6,941 nucleotides of DNA. Origin: an uncultured Eubacteriales bacterium (lineage in GTDB: Bacteria > Bacillota > Clostridia > Peptostreptococcales > Anaerovoracaceae). This document shows, piece by piece, positions 1 to 6,775 of this stretch. A program made the translations under genes and the position numbers. The stretch covers positions 1 to 6,941 of the forward strand of contig CACXFN010000081.1 in NCBI GenBank assembly GCA_902766915.1. Direction: 5' to 3'. Position 1 is the stretch's first letter. Each line of letters opens with the position of its first letter. The notes beneath the pieces were generated by a model. The model was not told the origin of the DNA. It was given only the letters and a program-made list of their open reading frames with translations, and ran no database searches.

Positions 1-228
1 GCCCTTAGGGAAGCCGGCGCAGAGGTACTAGGTATAGTAAGCATATTCACCTACGGAATGAAAAAGGGCCTGGATCGCATGGAAGAAGCAGGTGTCAAAA
101 ATGTAAGTCTTTGCAATTTGGATATTCTTGCGGAAGTAGCCGCAGACGAAGGCTATATAAGCAGGGATGATGTGGATAGATTGCTTAGGTTCAGAGATAA
201 TCCAAGTGACGAAAGCTGGATAAAATAG
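1..228 (+). CDS. pyrE: Orotate phosphoribosyltransferase, C-terminal part (5' end outside window)
   Basis: This is the last 75 codons of a reading frame that is open from base 1 and ends at TAG 226-228. The translation carries the C-terminal signature of bacterial orotate phosphoribosyltransferase: AGAEVLGIVSIFTYGM near its start, then KNVSLCNLDIL, and the tail RDNPSDESWIK. The enzyme joins orotate to PRPP to make OMP in cytoplasmic pyrimidine synthesis. The catalytic region and the PRPP-binding loop would lie upstream and cannot be checked here. The frame is uninterrupted and the tail looks complete, so I read it as an intact gene cut by the window edge. A terminator follows 39 nt after the stop, so pyrE appears to end the preceding transcription unit. 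Confidence 0.93.
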   Translation, partial: ALREAGAEVLGIVSIFTYGMKKGLDRMEEAGVKNVSLCNLDILAEVAADEGYISRDDVDRLLRFRDNPSDESWIK

Positions 229-267
229 GGCCAAATAACGTTAGTTTAGAAGGGTGTAAATATATAT

Positions 268-305
268 AATCCCATAGTCCGGTATGCTGAGACTATGGGA
301 TTTTT
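268..305 (+). terminator. Rho-independent terminator after pyrE
   Basis: A perfect 12-bp inverted repeat (AATCCCATAGTC at 268-279 with GACTATGGGATT at 291-302) encloses an 11-nt loop. It is followed directly by a T-run (TTTTT at 301-305, then GTT). This is the classic intrinsic terminator layout. It separates pyrE from the promoter and operon that follow. Confidence 0.92.
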
Positions 306-306
306 G

Positions 307-336
307 TTGCACCTAAAGCTGTCTCTATGGTATAAT
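307..336 (+). promoter_or_regulatory. Sigma-A type promoter with extended -10, driving the tmk operon
   Basis: A perfect -10 hexamer TATAAT (331-336) is preceded by a TGn extended -10 element (TGG, 328-330). The best -35 match is TTGCAC (307-312) with an 18-nt spacer; it is weak, as expected when an extended -10 is present. The predicted start is near 343, giving a leader of about 37 nt before the TTG start at 380. The -35 sits immediately after the T-run of the pyrE terminator, so the two units are packed back to back. Confidence 0.82.
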
Positions 337-379
337 TTACCTATATGTGATTAATTATGGTTAGGGGAGTTTTATAGAT

Positions 380-487
380 TTGACCTTACTAAAATTTGTA
401 TTTGCCATATTACTTTGTTTGCCACTGGTATATATAGCAGTGTATCTTTTTAGTAGGCTGATGGACGTAATACTGAAGAAGAGGTAA
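380..487 (+). CDS. 35-aa single-pass membrane micro-protein, first gene of the operon
   Basis: A short frame opens at TTG 380-382 and closes at TAA 485-487. An AGGGGAG ribosome binding site (363-369) lies 10 nt before the TTG, and no ATG or GTG start lies upstream in this frame before the in-frame stop at 362-364. The product would be M-T-L-L-K, then a hydrophobic stretch FVFAILLCLPLVYIAVYLF (residues 6-24), then a short amphipathic tail ending in ILKKR. This predicts one membrane helix with a positively charged C-terminal end facing the cytoplasm. The stop is 2 nt before the tmk start, and the tmk ribosome binding site lies inside the last codons, so translation is probably coupled. I do not recognise the family and assign no function. 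It could instead act as a leader peptide controlling tmk translation. Confidence 0.68.
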   Translation: MTLLKFVFAILLCLPLVYIAVYLFSRLMDVILKKR

Positions 488-489
488 GA

Positions 490-1110
490 ATGGCAGCGTT
501 ATTTATTTCAATGGAGGGTGGGGATGGCTCCGGTAAATCCACCCAGCTTGAAAACATAAAAAAATACCTTGATGAAAAGGGAATTGACTATATATTTACC
601 AGAGAACCTGGTGGAACCGATATTAGTGAAAAAATAAGAGAAATAATTCTTGATGCGGGGAATGTGGAAATGGCCGATATTACTGAGGCGTTTCTTTTTG
701 CTGCATCAAGGGCGCAGCATGTGGAGGAGAAAATCAAGCCTGCTCTGAGAAACGGAATCACTGTGGTATCCGACAGGTTTGTTGATTCCAGTCTGGCCTA
801 TCAGGGATATGGGAGAGGCCTTGGTGATAAGGTGAAAACCATAAATGATATTGCGGTCGCAGGATGTATGCCGGATATCACTTTTTTCATGGATATAAGT
901 CCTGAGGATGCAATGAATAGAATTGCAAATCGTGGCCTTGATAGATTGGAGAGAGAGGATTTGGAACTGCATCGTAGATTTTACGATGGTTTCAAAAAAC
1001 TAATCGAAGAGGATAAAGAGGGACGTATTGTTCCAATAGATGCCAATCGAATCCCTGAAGAGATTTGGAAAGATATAAAGGAAGTCCTGGATGATAGAAT
1101 CGCTGACTAA
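490..1110 (+). CDS. tmk: Thymidylate kinase
   Basis: Thymidylate kinase phosphorylates dTMP to dTDP with ATP, an essential cytoplasmic step toward dTTP. The 206-aa length is normal for bacterial Tmk. Visible motifs are the P-loop GDGSGKST (residues 11-18), the TREPGGT segment that contacts dTMP (37-43), the family signature DRFVDSSLAYQG (95-106), the core strand PDITFFMDI (128-136), and a LID-like region with arginines ending GLDRLE (149-154). All key residues are present. The ATG has an AGAGG site (480-484) 5 nt upstream, overlapping the end of the preceding micro-gene. Its last 20 nt overlap the start of holB, so the two are likely translationally coupled. The tmk-holB pairing is common in Firmicutes. 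Confidence 0.97.
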   Translation: MAALFISMEGGDGSGKSTQLENIKKYLDEKGIDYIFTREPGGTDISEKIREIILDAGNVEMADITEAFLFAASRAQHVEEKIKPALRNGITVVSDRFVDSSLAYQGYGRGLGDKVKTINDIAVAGCMPDITFFMDISPEDAMNRIANRGLDRLEREDLELHRRFYDGFKKLIEEDKEGRIVPIDANRIPEEIWKDIKEVLDDRIAD

Positions 1111-1894
1111 AGCCATTCGGAATAATAGGCTGTCCCATGCCTATATAATTGAAGGAGACGAACTAACTGATAAATTGGGTTTCTCCTATGAATTTGCCAA
1201 GTCTATCTTTTGTGGGAATAATCCCGGTATTGGATGCAACGAATGTAGAAGCTGCAGGATGATAAATGAGAAAACATATAGGGACATTTATCTGATTGCA
1301 ACTGATGAAAAATCCGTAAAGGATAAGGATATAGAGGAGCTTCAGGATAGATTGGGAAAGCTTCCCCTTGAAGATGGAGGTCGCAATATTGCAATAATCG
1401 ATAATGCGGATACCATGACCACTAGGGCTCAGAATAGATTGCTGAAGTCGTTGGAAGAACCGCATCCCGGAACTGTGATTATGCTCCTATCCGAAAACAG
1501 CGATATGCTGCTTCCTACAATCAGGTCCAGATGCCAGGTAATCAGACTCTACGATTATGGAGAAACGGAAGAGGGCTCTGAAAGTAGAGAAATAGCTAAA
1601 ACCTTAATTGATCTATCCAAAAGAGGAAGATATTTCTTTGAAAAAAAAGAGATATTGGATATGGAACTAAAGGACAAGAAAACTGCAATTGCTCTTCTTG
1701 ATGGATTGGAGAGAGAGTTTAGAGACAGGCTTGTTAAGGTAGCCTCTAATTCCAATCCTGACTCGACATTAGAGGAAGAGCTAGCCTTCTGCAGAAGGGG
1801 TATTGAAGCAGTGGAAAGAGCAAGAAAAGATTTAAGATATAACGTTAGGGAAAAGTACTCTCTGGGCGAATTGATGCTCAGAATTGGAGGTTGA
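1091..1894 (+). CDS. holB: DNA polymerase III delta' subunit (clamp loader)
   Basis: Delta' is a non-motor subunit of the clamp loader that places the beta sliding clamp on DNA. The 267-aa product begins with the typical RLSHAYIIEG segment (residues 13-22). The usual P-loop is replaced by a sequence with no GKT/GKS (EGDELTDKLGFS, 21-32), as is known for delta' proteins that do not hydrolyse ATP. A zinc-module pattern C-x7-C-x2-C-x2-C (Cys41, 49, 52, 55) is intact. A Walker-B-like strand IAIIDNAD (100-107), the helix LLKSLEEP (117-124) and the SRC motif (146-148) follow. The C-terminal part is divergent, as usual, and somewhat short compared with E. coli HolB. The ATG lies inside tmk with an AAGGA site (1078-1082) 8 nt upstream. 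Confidence 0.93.
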   Translation: MIESLTKAIRNNRLSHAYIIEGDELTDKLGFSYEFAKSIFCGNNPGIGCNECRSCRMINEKTYRDIYLIATDEKSVKDKDIEELQDRLGKLPLEDGGRNIAIIDNADTMTTRAQNRLLKSLEEPHPGTVIMLLSENSDMLLPTIRSRCQVIRLYDYGETEEGSESREIAKTLIDLSKRGRYFFEKKEILDMELKDKKTAIALLDGLEREFRDRLVKVASNSNPDSTLEEELAFCRRGIEAVERARKDLRYNVREKYSLGELMLRIGG

Positions 1895-1899
1895 TATAG

Positions 1900-2868
1900 A
1901 TGACAGTAGTTGTAGGGGTTAAGTTCAGAAATGCCGGGAAAGTTTATTATTTTGATCCGGGAAATGAGTCTGAACTTAGCTTGGGAACAGGAGTAATCGT
2001 AGAAACTGCAAGGGGTCTGGAGTTTGGAACTATAGCAATGGAGCCCACTGAAATAGACGATGGGGAGATAATCAAACCGCTAAAACCCATTATAAGGATA
2101 GCGACTCCTGAGGACCTTGAGAAAAAAGAGGAAAACGAAGCTAAGAGAGAAGAGGCTCTTAGGATTTGCCAGGAGAAGGTGGACAAACACGGCCTGGAAA
2201 TGAAATTGATAGATGTGGAATACACATTCGATAATAGCAAGGTTGTATTTTACTTTACTGCAGACGGGCGTGTTGACTTCCGTGAATTGGTTAAAGACCT
2301 GGCCGGTGTTTTCAGGATGAGGATAGAACTCAGACAGGTTGGTGTTCGCGATGAAGCCAAACTATTGGGCGGTTGTGGACCTTGCGGTAAGGGCCTTTGC
2401 TGTGCCACTTGGATGGTTGACTTCCAGCCCGTATCCATCAAGATGGCGAAAACCCAAAATCTTTCATTGAATCCTTCCAAGATATCCGGTATCTGCGGAA
2501 GACTTATGTGTTGTCTTAAATATGAAAATGACACATATATGGATTTAAGAAAGGGAATGCCTGAAATCGGTGAAATAGTGGAAACAAACGAAGGGAAGGG
2601 GAAGGTAATTGATACGAACCTCCTTTGTTGCAGATTAAAGGTTAGGCTCTTTACGGGTGAAAAGGAGGAAGACGGTACGGATAAACTGTCGTCGGATATA
2701 TATACATTCTGTAAGGAAGAAATCCGAAGAACCAATGCCAAGAAAAAAGGCGGAGGAAAAAACGAAGGACGAAAGAAGAGCGACATAGAAAAGAATGAAA
2801 TAGACATCCTTTCGGAAGTAGATGATGAATACAAGGCCGAGATGGCGGCCTTGATAAAAGATAATTAA
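1900..2868 (+). CDS. ricT: RicT (YaaT), PSP1-domain protein of the Ric/Y-complex
   Basis: This 322-aa protein matches the RicT/YaaT family. In Bacillus subtilis RicT works with RicA and RicF in an iron-sulfur-containing complex that assists RNase Y in mRNA maturation and influences sporulation, competence and biofilm formation. Its opening segment VVGVKFRNAGKVYYFDPG (residues 4-21) and the central PSP1 core are typical. Two cysteine clusters are intact: GGCGPCGKGLCC (157-168) and GICGRLMCC (197-205). There are also CC at 243-244, Cys90 and Cys271. Residues 273-305 form a charged Lys/Glu-rich low-complexity tail. The ATG follows holB by 5 nt, with GGAGG (1886-1890) 9 nt upstream inside the holB end. 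RicT next to holB is a conserved Firmicutes arrangement. RicA and RicF are not in this window. Confidence 0.95.
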   Translation: MTVVVGVKFRNAGKVYYFDPGNESELSLGTGVIVETARGLEFGTIAMEPTEIDDGEIIKPLKPIIRIATPEDLEKKEENEAKREEALRICQEKVDKHGLEMKLIDVEYTFDNSKVVFYFTADGRVDFRELVKDLAGVFRMRIELRQVGVRDEAKLLGGCGPCGKGLCCATWMVDFQPVSIKMAKTQNLSLNPSKISGICGRLMCCLKYENDTYMDLRKGMPEIGEIVETNEGKGKVIDTNLLCCRLKVRLFTGEKEEDGTDKLSSDIYTFCKEEIRRTNAKKKGGGKNEGRKKSDIEKNEIDILSEVDDEYKAEMAALIKDN

Positions 2869-2882
2869 TGAAGGAAGGAAAT

Positions 2883-2887
2883 GGAGG
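2883..2887 (+). promoter_or_regulatory. Ribosome binding site that decides the start of the membrane protein gene
   Basis: GGAGG lies 8 nt before the ATG at 2896. It sits within the first codons that would be used if translation began at the upstream ATG 2881. That upstream ATG also has AAGGA (2871-2875) 5 nt before it. The consensus strength and spacing of GGAGG favour the downstream start. Confidence 0.6.
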
Positions 2888-2895
2888 AAGCTTAT

Positions 2896-3216
2896 ATGGT
2901 TACAATTGATGTGAAAGCTGTTCTAATCGCATTGTTATTACTTGCGGCAATCGTACTGGTGGTATTCCTGTCGATTATGATAGTGAACCTTACCACTACA
3001 TTGAAGAAGGTAAATACAATTCTGGATGATACTAAAACTGTGACATCCATTGTAGATGAGAAGGCCAAGGAAACCAAGCCGGTAATCGATGATGTTTCAA
3101 GTGCTCTTGTGGGTTTTGCCAGTGGCTTAAAAGGCAATGAGACAAGCATTGCGTCTCTATCCAATCTGGCCAAATCATTGAGTTCTATGGTGTCTATCAT
3201 CAGAAATAATAAGTAA
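2896..3216 (+). CDS. Small single-pass membrane protein, DUF948-like layout, function unknown
   Basis: The 106-aa product has one strong N-terminal membrane helix (about residues 8-31, VLIALLLLAAIVLVVFLSIM and onward). A polar, probably helical segment follows (TTLKKVNTILDDTKTVTSIVDEKAKETKPVIDDV, in part regularly spaced hydrophobics, about 33-67), then a Ser/Ala-rich tail ending IIRNNK. This layout resembles DUF948/YtxG-type proteins, which have a membrane anchor plus a cytoplasmic coiled-coil-like stretch. The resemblance is by pattern only and I would not assign the family firmly. I chose ATG 2896 over ATG 2881 (which adds MEEAY) because of its well-spaced GGAGG and because the added residues contribute nothing to the helix. 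It lies 27 nt after ricT and 59 nt before the AbrB-like gene. No catalytic motif is visible. Confidence 0.85.
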   Translation: MVTIDVKAVLIALLLLAAIVLVVFLSIMIVNLTTTLKKVNTILDDTKTVTSIVDEKAKETKPVIDDVSSALVGFASGLKGNETSIASLSNLAKSLSSMVSIIRNNK

Positions 3217-3275
3217 TAACTGCTGGTGAAGTTTATGTTTATGGGCGTATGCCCTTGAAAGGAGCGATTTGTAAA

Positions 3276-3518
3276 ATGAAAGCAACCGGTATAGTTAGAC
3301 CAATGGATGCATTGGGAAGAGTAGTAATCCCAATCGAGCTTCGCAGAAATTTGTCAATCAATACAGATGATTCTTTGGAAATCTTTGTTGACGGAAACTT
3401 CATTATGCTAAAAAAGTATGAACCTGCATGCATCTTCTGCGGAAGCAACGACGATATAAGACAGATCCACGGCAGAAATGTTTGTGGTAATTGCATCGCA
3501 GAAATGAAGAAGCTGTAA
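3276..3518 (+). CDS. AbrB/SpoVT-type transition-state regulator with C-terminal four-cysteine tail
   Basis: This is an 80-aa DNA-binding protein. Residues 1-50 form a complete AbrB/MazE swapped-hairpin domain: the opening KATGIVRPMDALGRVVIP followed by IELRRNL is almost the textbook AbrB N-terminus, and VDGNFIMLKKYEP closes the fold. In place of the longer AbrB C-terminal dimerisation domain there is a short tail with CxxC pairs at Cys52/55 and Cys70/73, a likely zinc-binding knuckle. Clostridial AbrB-like proteins with such tails are known. ATG 3276 is preferred because family members begin with this MKxTGIVR; an AAAGGAG site (3258-3264) lies 11 nt upstream, a slightly long spacing. The in-frame ATG 3249 would precede that site. 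Its targets, and any control of its own operon, cannot be told from the sequence. Confidence 0.92.
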   Translation: MKATGIVRPMDALGRVVIPIELRRNLSINTDDSLEIFVDGNFIMLKKYEPACIFCGSNDDIRQIHGRNVCGNCIAEMKKL

Positions 3519-3527
3519 TTTTGGACT

Positions 3528-3535
3528 AGAGGAGG
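3528..3535 (+). promoter_or_regulatory. Strong ribosome binding site for the TTG start of murA
   Basis: AGAGGAGG is a near-perfect Shine-Dalgarno sequence. Its GGAGG core (3531-3535) is 9 nt before TTG 3545, the ideal spacing. An ATG at 3538 is only 2 nt after the core and opens just four codons (ATG AGA CTT GGC TAA), running across the murA start in another frame. Confidence 0.8.
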
Positions 3536-3544
3536 CTATGAGAC

Positions 3545-4810
3545 TTGGCTAAGTTTTTAGTTCAAAAAAGTGAACCCCTTTATGGAGAAGTTCATGTTAG
3601 CGGTGCAAAGAACTCCGTATTGCCCTTGATGGCAGCAGCGATTCTACCCGGAGAAAAGTGCAGGATCAGAGAGGTGCCAAGACTTTTGGATGTAACCGTT
3701 ATGGAAGACATCCTTAAATCACTTGGTGGAGAAATTGATTTTCAACCGGATGGTACCCTGGATATAGACATGTCCCAGATGAATACCACTAAGGTGGAGT
3801 ATGAATTGGCCAGCAAGATGAGGGCATCTTTTATGGTTATGGGACCGTTGCTTGCTAAGACCGGACATGCAAAGGTATATATGCCGGGAGGCTGCACAAT
3901 TGGTGCGAGACCTGTGGACCTTCATCTAAAAGGATTTGAAGCCCTTGGGGCAGAGGTTATCGTTCGAGAAAACTATGTGGAAGCACATGCTGGTCCGGAC
4001 GGAATGATAGGTGCCAGCATTTATTTGGATTTTCCCAGCGTAGGCGCAACGGAAAATATTATGATGGCTGCGGTTTTGGCTGATGGGGTAACCTATATAG
4101 AAAATGCTGCAGAGGAACCGGAAATAGTTGATTTGGCAAACTTCTTAAATAAGATGGGGGCCAGCATCAAAGGTGCAGGCACAGATACCATAAAGATTGA
4201 AGGCGTCAAATCATTAAAAGGTACAGCGCATACCGTTATTCCTGATCGTATTGAAACAGGAACTTTCATGTTGGCTGCGGCGATTACCCGTGGAGAGATG
4301 ATGATTAAAAACATTGTTCCTGATCATGTTAGAGCCATAGCTGCAAAACTAAGGGAATGCGGTGTAGTGGTAGAACTAACGGATGAAGGGCTTTATGTTA
4401 ACGGCGGGATGAATCAGCTGGTGGCCACAGATATAAAGACTTTGCCGTACCCCGGATTCCCAACAGATATTCAGTCTCCCTTTATGGCTTTTTTGACCAC
4501 AGTTGAAGGAGCAAGCACGGTTATTGAGACTGTTTTTGAAAACAGATTCATGCATGTGGCTGAACTAAATCGTATGGGTGCAAATATCAGAACCCAGGGT
4601 AACCGCGCAATGATTCAGGGTGGAAAGCAATTGGAAGGCGCCCGAGTTCTGGCTACGGACTTAAGGGCAGGAGCGGCTATGGTTTTAGCCGGATTAGTGG
4701 CAACGGGAACCACAGAGATATCGAAGATCTACCACGTAGAAAGAGGCTACGAGGATTTTGTTGAAAAATTCAGATCCCTGGGAGCCAATATTCTTAGAAT
4801 AGAGGATTAG
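3545..4810 (+). CDS. murA: UDP-N-acetylglucosamine 1-carboxyvinyltransferase
   Basis: MurA transfers enolpyruvate from PEP to UDP-GlcNAc, the committed cytoplasmic step of peptidoglycan synthesis. The 421-aa product is full length. Conserved residues are visible: Lys22-Asn23 in GAKNS, Arg93 in KMRASF, the catalytic loop PGGCTIGARPVDLHL (114-128) with Cys117 (the residue alkylated by fosfomycin in sensitive enzymes) and Arg121, Asp308 in FPTDIQ, and Arg400 in the HVERGYE region near the end. The start is TTG 3545, chosen because MAKFLV and then GEVHVSGAKNS match the family N-terminus and an ideal ribosome binding site precedes it. Many Firmicutes carry two paralogues (MurAA/MurAB); I cannot say which this is. 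The fbp gene begins 3 nt after its stop, so the two are probably co-translated. Confidence 0.96.
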   Translation: MAKFLVQKSEPLYGEVHVSGAKNSVLPLMAAAILPGEKCRIREVPRLLDVTVMEDILKSLGGEIDFQPDGTLDIDMSQMNTTKVEYELASKMRASFMVMGPLLAKTGHAKVYMPGGCTIGARPVDLHLKGFEALGAEVIVRENYVEAHAGPDGMIGASIYLDFPSVGATENIMMAAVLADGVTYIENAAEEPEIVDLANFLNKMGASIKGAGTDTIKIEGVKSLKGTAHTVIPDRIETGTFMLAAAITRGEMMIKNIVPDHVRAIAAKLRECGVVVELTDEGLYVNGGMNQLVATDIKTLPYPGFPTDIQSPFMAFLTTVEGASTVIETVFENRFMHVAELNRMGANIRTQGNRAMIQGGKQLEGARVLATDLRAGAAMVLAGLVATGTTEISKIYHVERGYEDFVEKFRSLGANILRIED

Positions 4811-4813
4811 GAA

Positions 4814-6775
4814 ATGGCTGATGTCAAGTATCTTGAGCTTTTAGCAGATCGTTATCCCAATTTACTGTCTGCGTCCAGTGAGCTTATCAATTTAAAGGCG
4901 GTTCTCTCCCTTCCTAAGGGGACGGAGTACTTCTTAAGTGATTTACACGGTGAATATGAGGCCTTTGTTCACATGATTAGAAGTGCTTCAGGCACAGTTA
5001 AGAACAAAATTGATGAGCATTACGGTGGGGTTCTAAGCGATGAGGATAGGTATGACTTGGCCGCATTGATTTACAACCCCAGAGCTGAGATTGACCGTAG
5101 AAAAAAATCAGAGAGAGATTTTAATAGATGGTGCGTAACTGTCATCTATAGACTCATAACTATTTGTAAATCCGTATCTACCAAATACACCAGGTATAGG
5201 GTGCGTGAGAGACTACCCAAATATTTGGATTATTCCATGGACGAACTCCTTCATGCAGACGATGAAGAAAACAGAGCTAATTATTATGAGCAGATTATCA
5301 ACTCCATTGTTGATGAGGGAATAGGGGAAACTTTTATTTGCGAGATGGCTGACTCAATCAGCAGATTGGCGGTGGACCAGCTCCATATAATTGGTGATAT
5401 CTTCGACCGTGGAGCACATCCGGATTATATTATGGATTACCTTATGGATTTTCACGCAGTTGACTTCCAATGGGGGAATCATGATGTGGTTTGGATGGGT
5501 GCAGCTGCAGGAAACTGGGCTTGCATTGCAAATATAATTCGTATGAATGTCAGCTACAACAATTTGGATATGTTGGAAGTGGGTTATGGTATTAACCTCA
5601 GAAGATTGACCACCTTTGCTGCCATGACCTATGGAAATGATGAGTGTAAAAAATTCTGGCCCCATATAATTGAGCAGAATGAATTCGATCCAATTGATGA
5701 TGGCCTGGAAGCAAAGATGCATAAGGCAATATCGATTATTCAGTTCAAACTGGAAGGTCAGATTATTAAAAAGCATCCGGAGTTTAATCTGGAACATAGA
5801 TTGCTACTTGATAAAATAAATCTGGAGGAAGGTACCGTAGAAATAGAAGGCGTTAAGTGGCCTTTAAACGATACAAATTTCCCAACCTTAGATCCAAAGA
5901 ATCCCTATGCTTTGACTGAGGATGAAATCGAGGTTATGAATAGTCTGGAGGCATCAATTCTCCATTCGGAAAAACTGCAAAGGCACATTAGATATATGTT
6001 CAGCCATGGTGCTTTATATATGTGTGTCAATGGGAATTTACTCTTCCATGGTTGTCTCCCTATGACTGAAGACGGGGAGTTTCAAGAGGTAGAGCTCTAT
6101 GGCAAGAAGCTAAAGGGCAAAGCCTTGATGGACCATTTGGATTCCATGATAAGAGCATCCTATTTTGCTCCGGAGACCATTGCGGAATATGGTGAGCCCG
6201 GGGAACTGATGTGGTACCTGTGGCTGGCCAAGGATTCTCCCATGTTTGGTAAATCCAAGATGACCACATTTGAAAGGCTATTTGTTGATGATAAATCCAC
6301 CCATAAAGAACATACTAGACCGTATTATAAACTCATCAATAATCGCGAACCTTGTGAGAAGATCCTTCGTGAATTTGGATTAGACCCGGATAATGGTGGC
6401 AAAATATTAAATGGTCACGTGCCGGTTAAGATAAAGGACGGGGAAAGTCCAATTAAGGGAGATGGCCTCCTCTACATAATTGATGGTGGAATCTCCAAAG
6501 CCTATCAAAAGCAAACGGGAATCGCCGGGTATACCTTTATTTTCAATTCCAGATTCATGGCGCTCTCAGAGCATAAACCCTATTCTCCTCTAAAGCAGGA
6601 TGGTACACAGGTGTTTTATGATCCTGTAATTAAAACCGTTTATACTTTGCCGAAGAGAATGAAAATAGCCGATACGGATTATGGTGCAATCTTGAAGGAT
6701 CAGGCCATGGGCCTTAGAGCCTTGGTCGATGCATATAAAAAGGGAATCATCAAGGAACGCGGTAAGGAGCGATAA
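4814..6775 (+). CDS. fbp: Fructose-1,6-bisphosphatase, class III (Firmicutes type)
   Basis: The enzyme removes the 1-phosphate from fructose 1,6-bisphosphate to give fructose 6-phosphate in gluconeogenesis. The 653-aa length is close to the B. subtilis class III enzyme (about 670 aa). It has the metallophosphoesterase motifs expected for a two-metal centre: SDLHGEYEAF (42-51, Asp43 and His45), HIIGDIFDRG (191-200, Asp195 and Asp198), WGNHD (220-224), MFSHGA (395-400), FHGC (411-414) and NGHVPV (533-538). A long insertion between the first two motifs (about 52-190) is normal for this class. Class III enzymes are Mn-dependent and known to be modulated by PEP and AMP; the sequence does not show this directly. 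The ATG has AGAGGA (4801-4806) 7 nt upstream inside the murA end. The last codons are basic (KERGKER). Confidence 0.97.
   Translation: MADVKYLELLADRYPNLLSASSELINLKAVLSLPKGTEYFLSDLHGEYEAFVHMIRSASGTVKNKIDEHYGGVLSDEDRYDLAALIYNPRAEIDRRKKSERDFNRWCVTVIYRLITICKSVSTKYTRYRVRERLPKYLDYSMDELLHADDEENRANYYEQIINSIVDEGIGETFICEMADSISRLAVDQLHIIGDIFDRGAHPDYIMDYLMDFHAVDFQWGNHDVVWMGAAAGNWACIANIIRMNVSYNNLDMLEVGYGINLRRLTTFAAMTYGNDECKKFWPHIIEQNEFDPIDDGLEAKMHKAISIIQFKLEGQIIKKHPEFNLEHRLLLDKINLEEGTVEIEGVKWPLNDTNFPTLDPKNPYALTEDEIEVMNSLEASILHSEKLQRHIRYMFSHGALYMCVNGNLLFHGCLPMTEDGEFQEVELYGKKLKGKALMDHLDSMIRASYFAPETIAEYGEPGELMWYLWLAKDSPMFGKSKMTTFERLFVDDKSTHKEHTRPYYKLINNREPCEKILREFGLDPDNGGKILNGHVPVKIKDGESPIKGDGLLYIIDGGISKAYQKQTGIAGYTFIFNSRFMALSEHKPYSPLKQDGTQVFYDPVIKTVYTLPKRMKIADTDYGAILKDQAMGLRALVDAYKKGIIKERGKER

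Noticed and set aside
1111..1132. The 20-nt tmk/holB overlap as a possible frameshift or fusion error
   Set aside because: Both proteins have normal family ends and starts, and holB has its own ribosome binding site, so it is an ordinary operon overlap.
1168..1200. Missing P-loop in HolB as a sign of a broken gene
   Set aside because: Delta' subunits commonly lack a working Walker A. The frame, the four cysteines and the SRC motif are intact.
2250..2834. 194-codon open frame on the minus strand
   Set aside because: It lies antisense inside ricT, is Ser/Phe/Pro-rich with no recognisable domain, and mirrors the codon bias of the real gene.
2881..2895. Upstream ATG for the small membrane protein (adds MEEAY)
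   Set aside because: Possible, since AAGGA lies 5 nt upstream, but the GGAGG at 2883-2887 with 8-nt spacing favours 2896. Kept as an alternative only.
3243..3254. GGGC-GTAT-GCCC hairpin upstream of the AbrB-like gene
   Set aside because: Only four base pairs with no T-run and no second copy as an operator. It is too short to call a terminator or regulatory site.
3249..3275. Upstream ATG adding nine residues to the AbrB-like protein
   Set aside because: It lies before the ribosome binding site at 3258-3264, and family members start at the MKATGIVR equivalent (3276).
5354..5797. 147-codon open frame on the minus strand
   Set aside because: It is fully antisense to conserved catalytic motifs of fbp, with no ribosome binding site or family signature that I can see.
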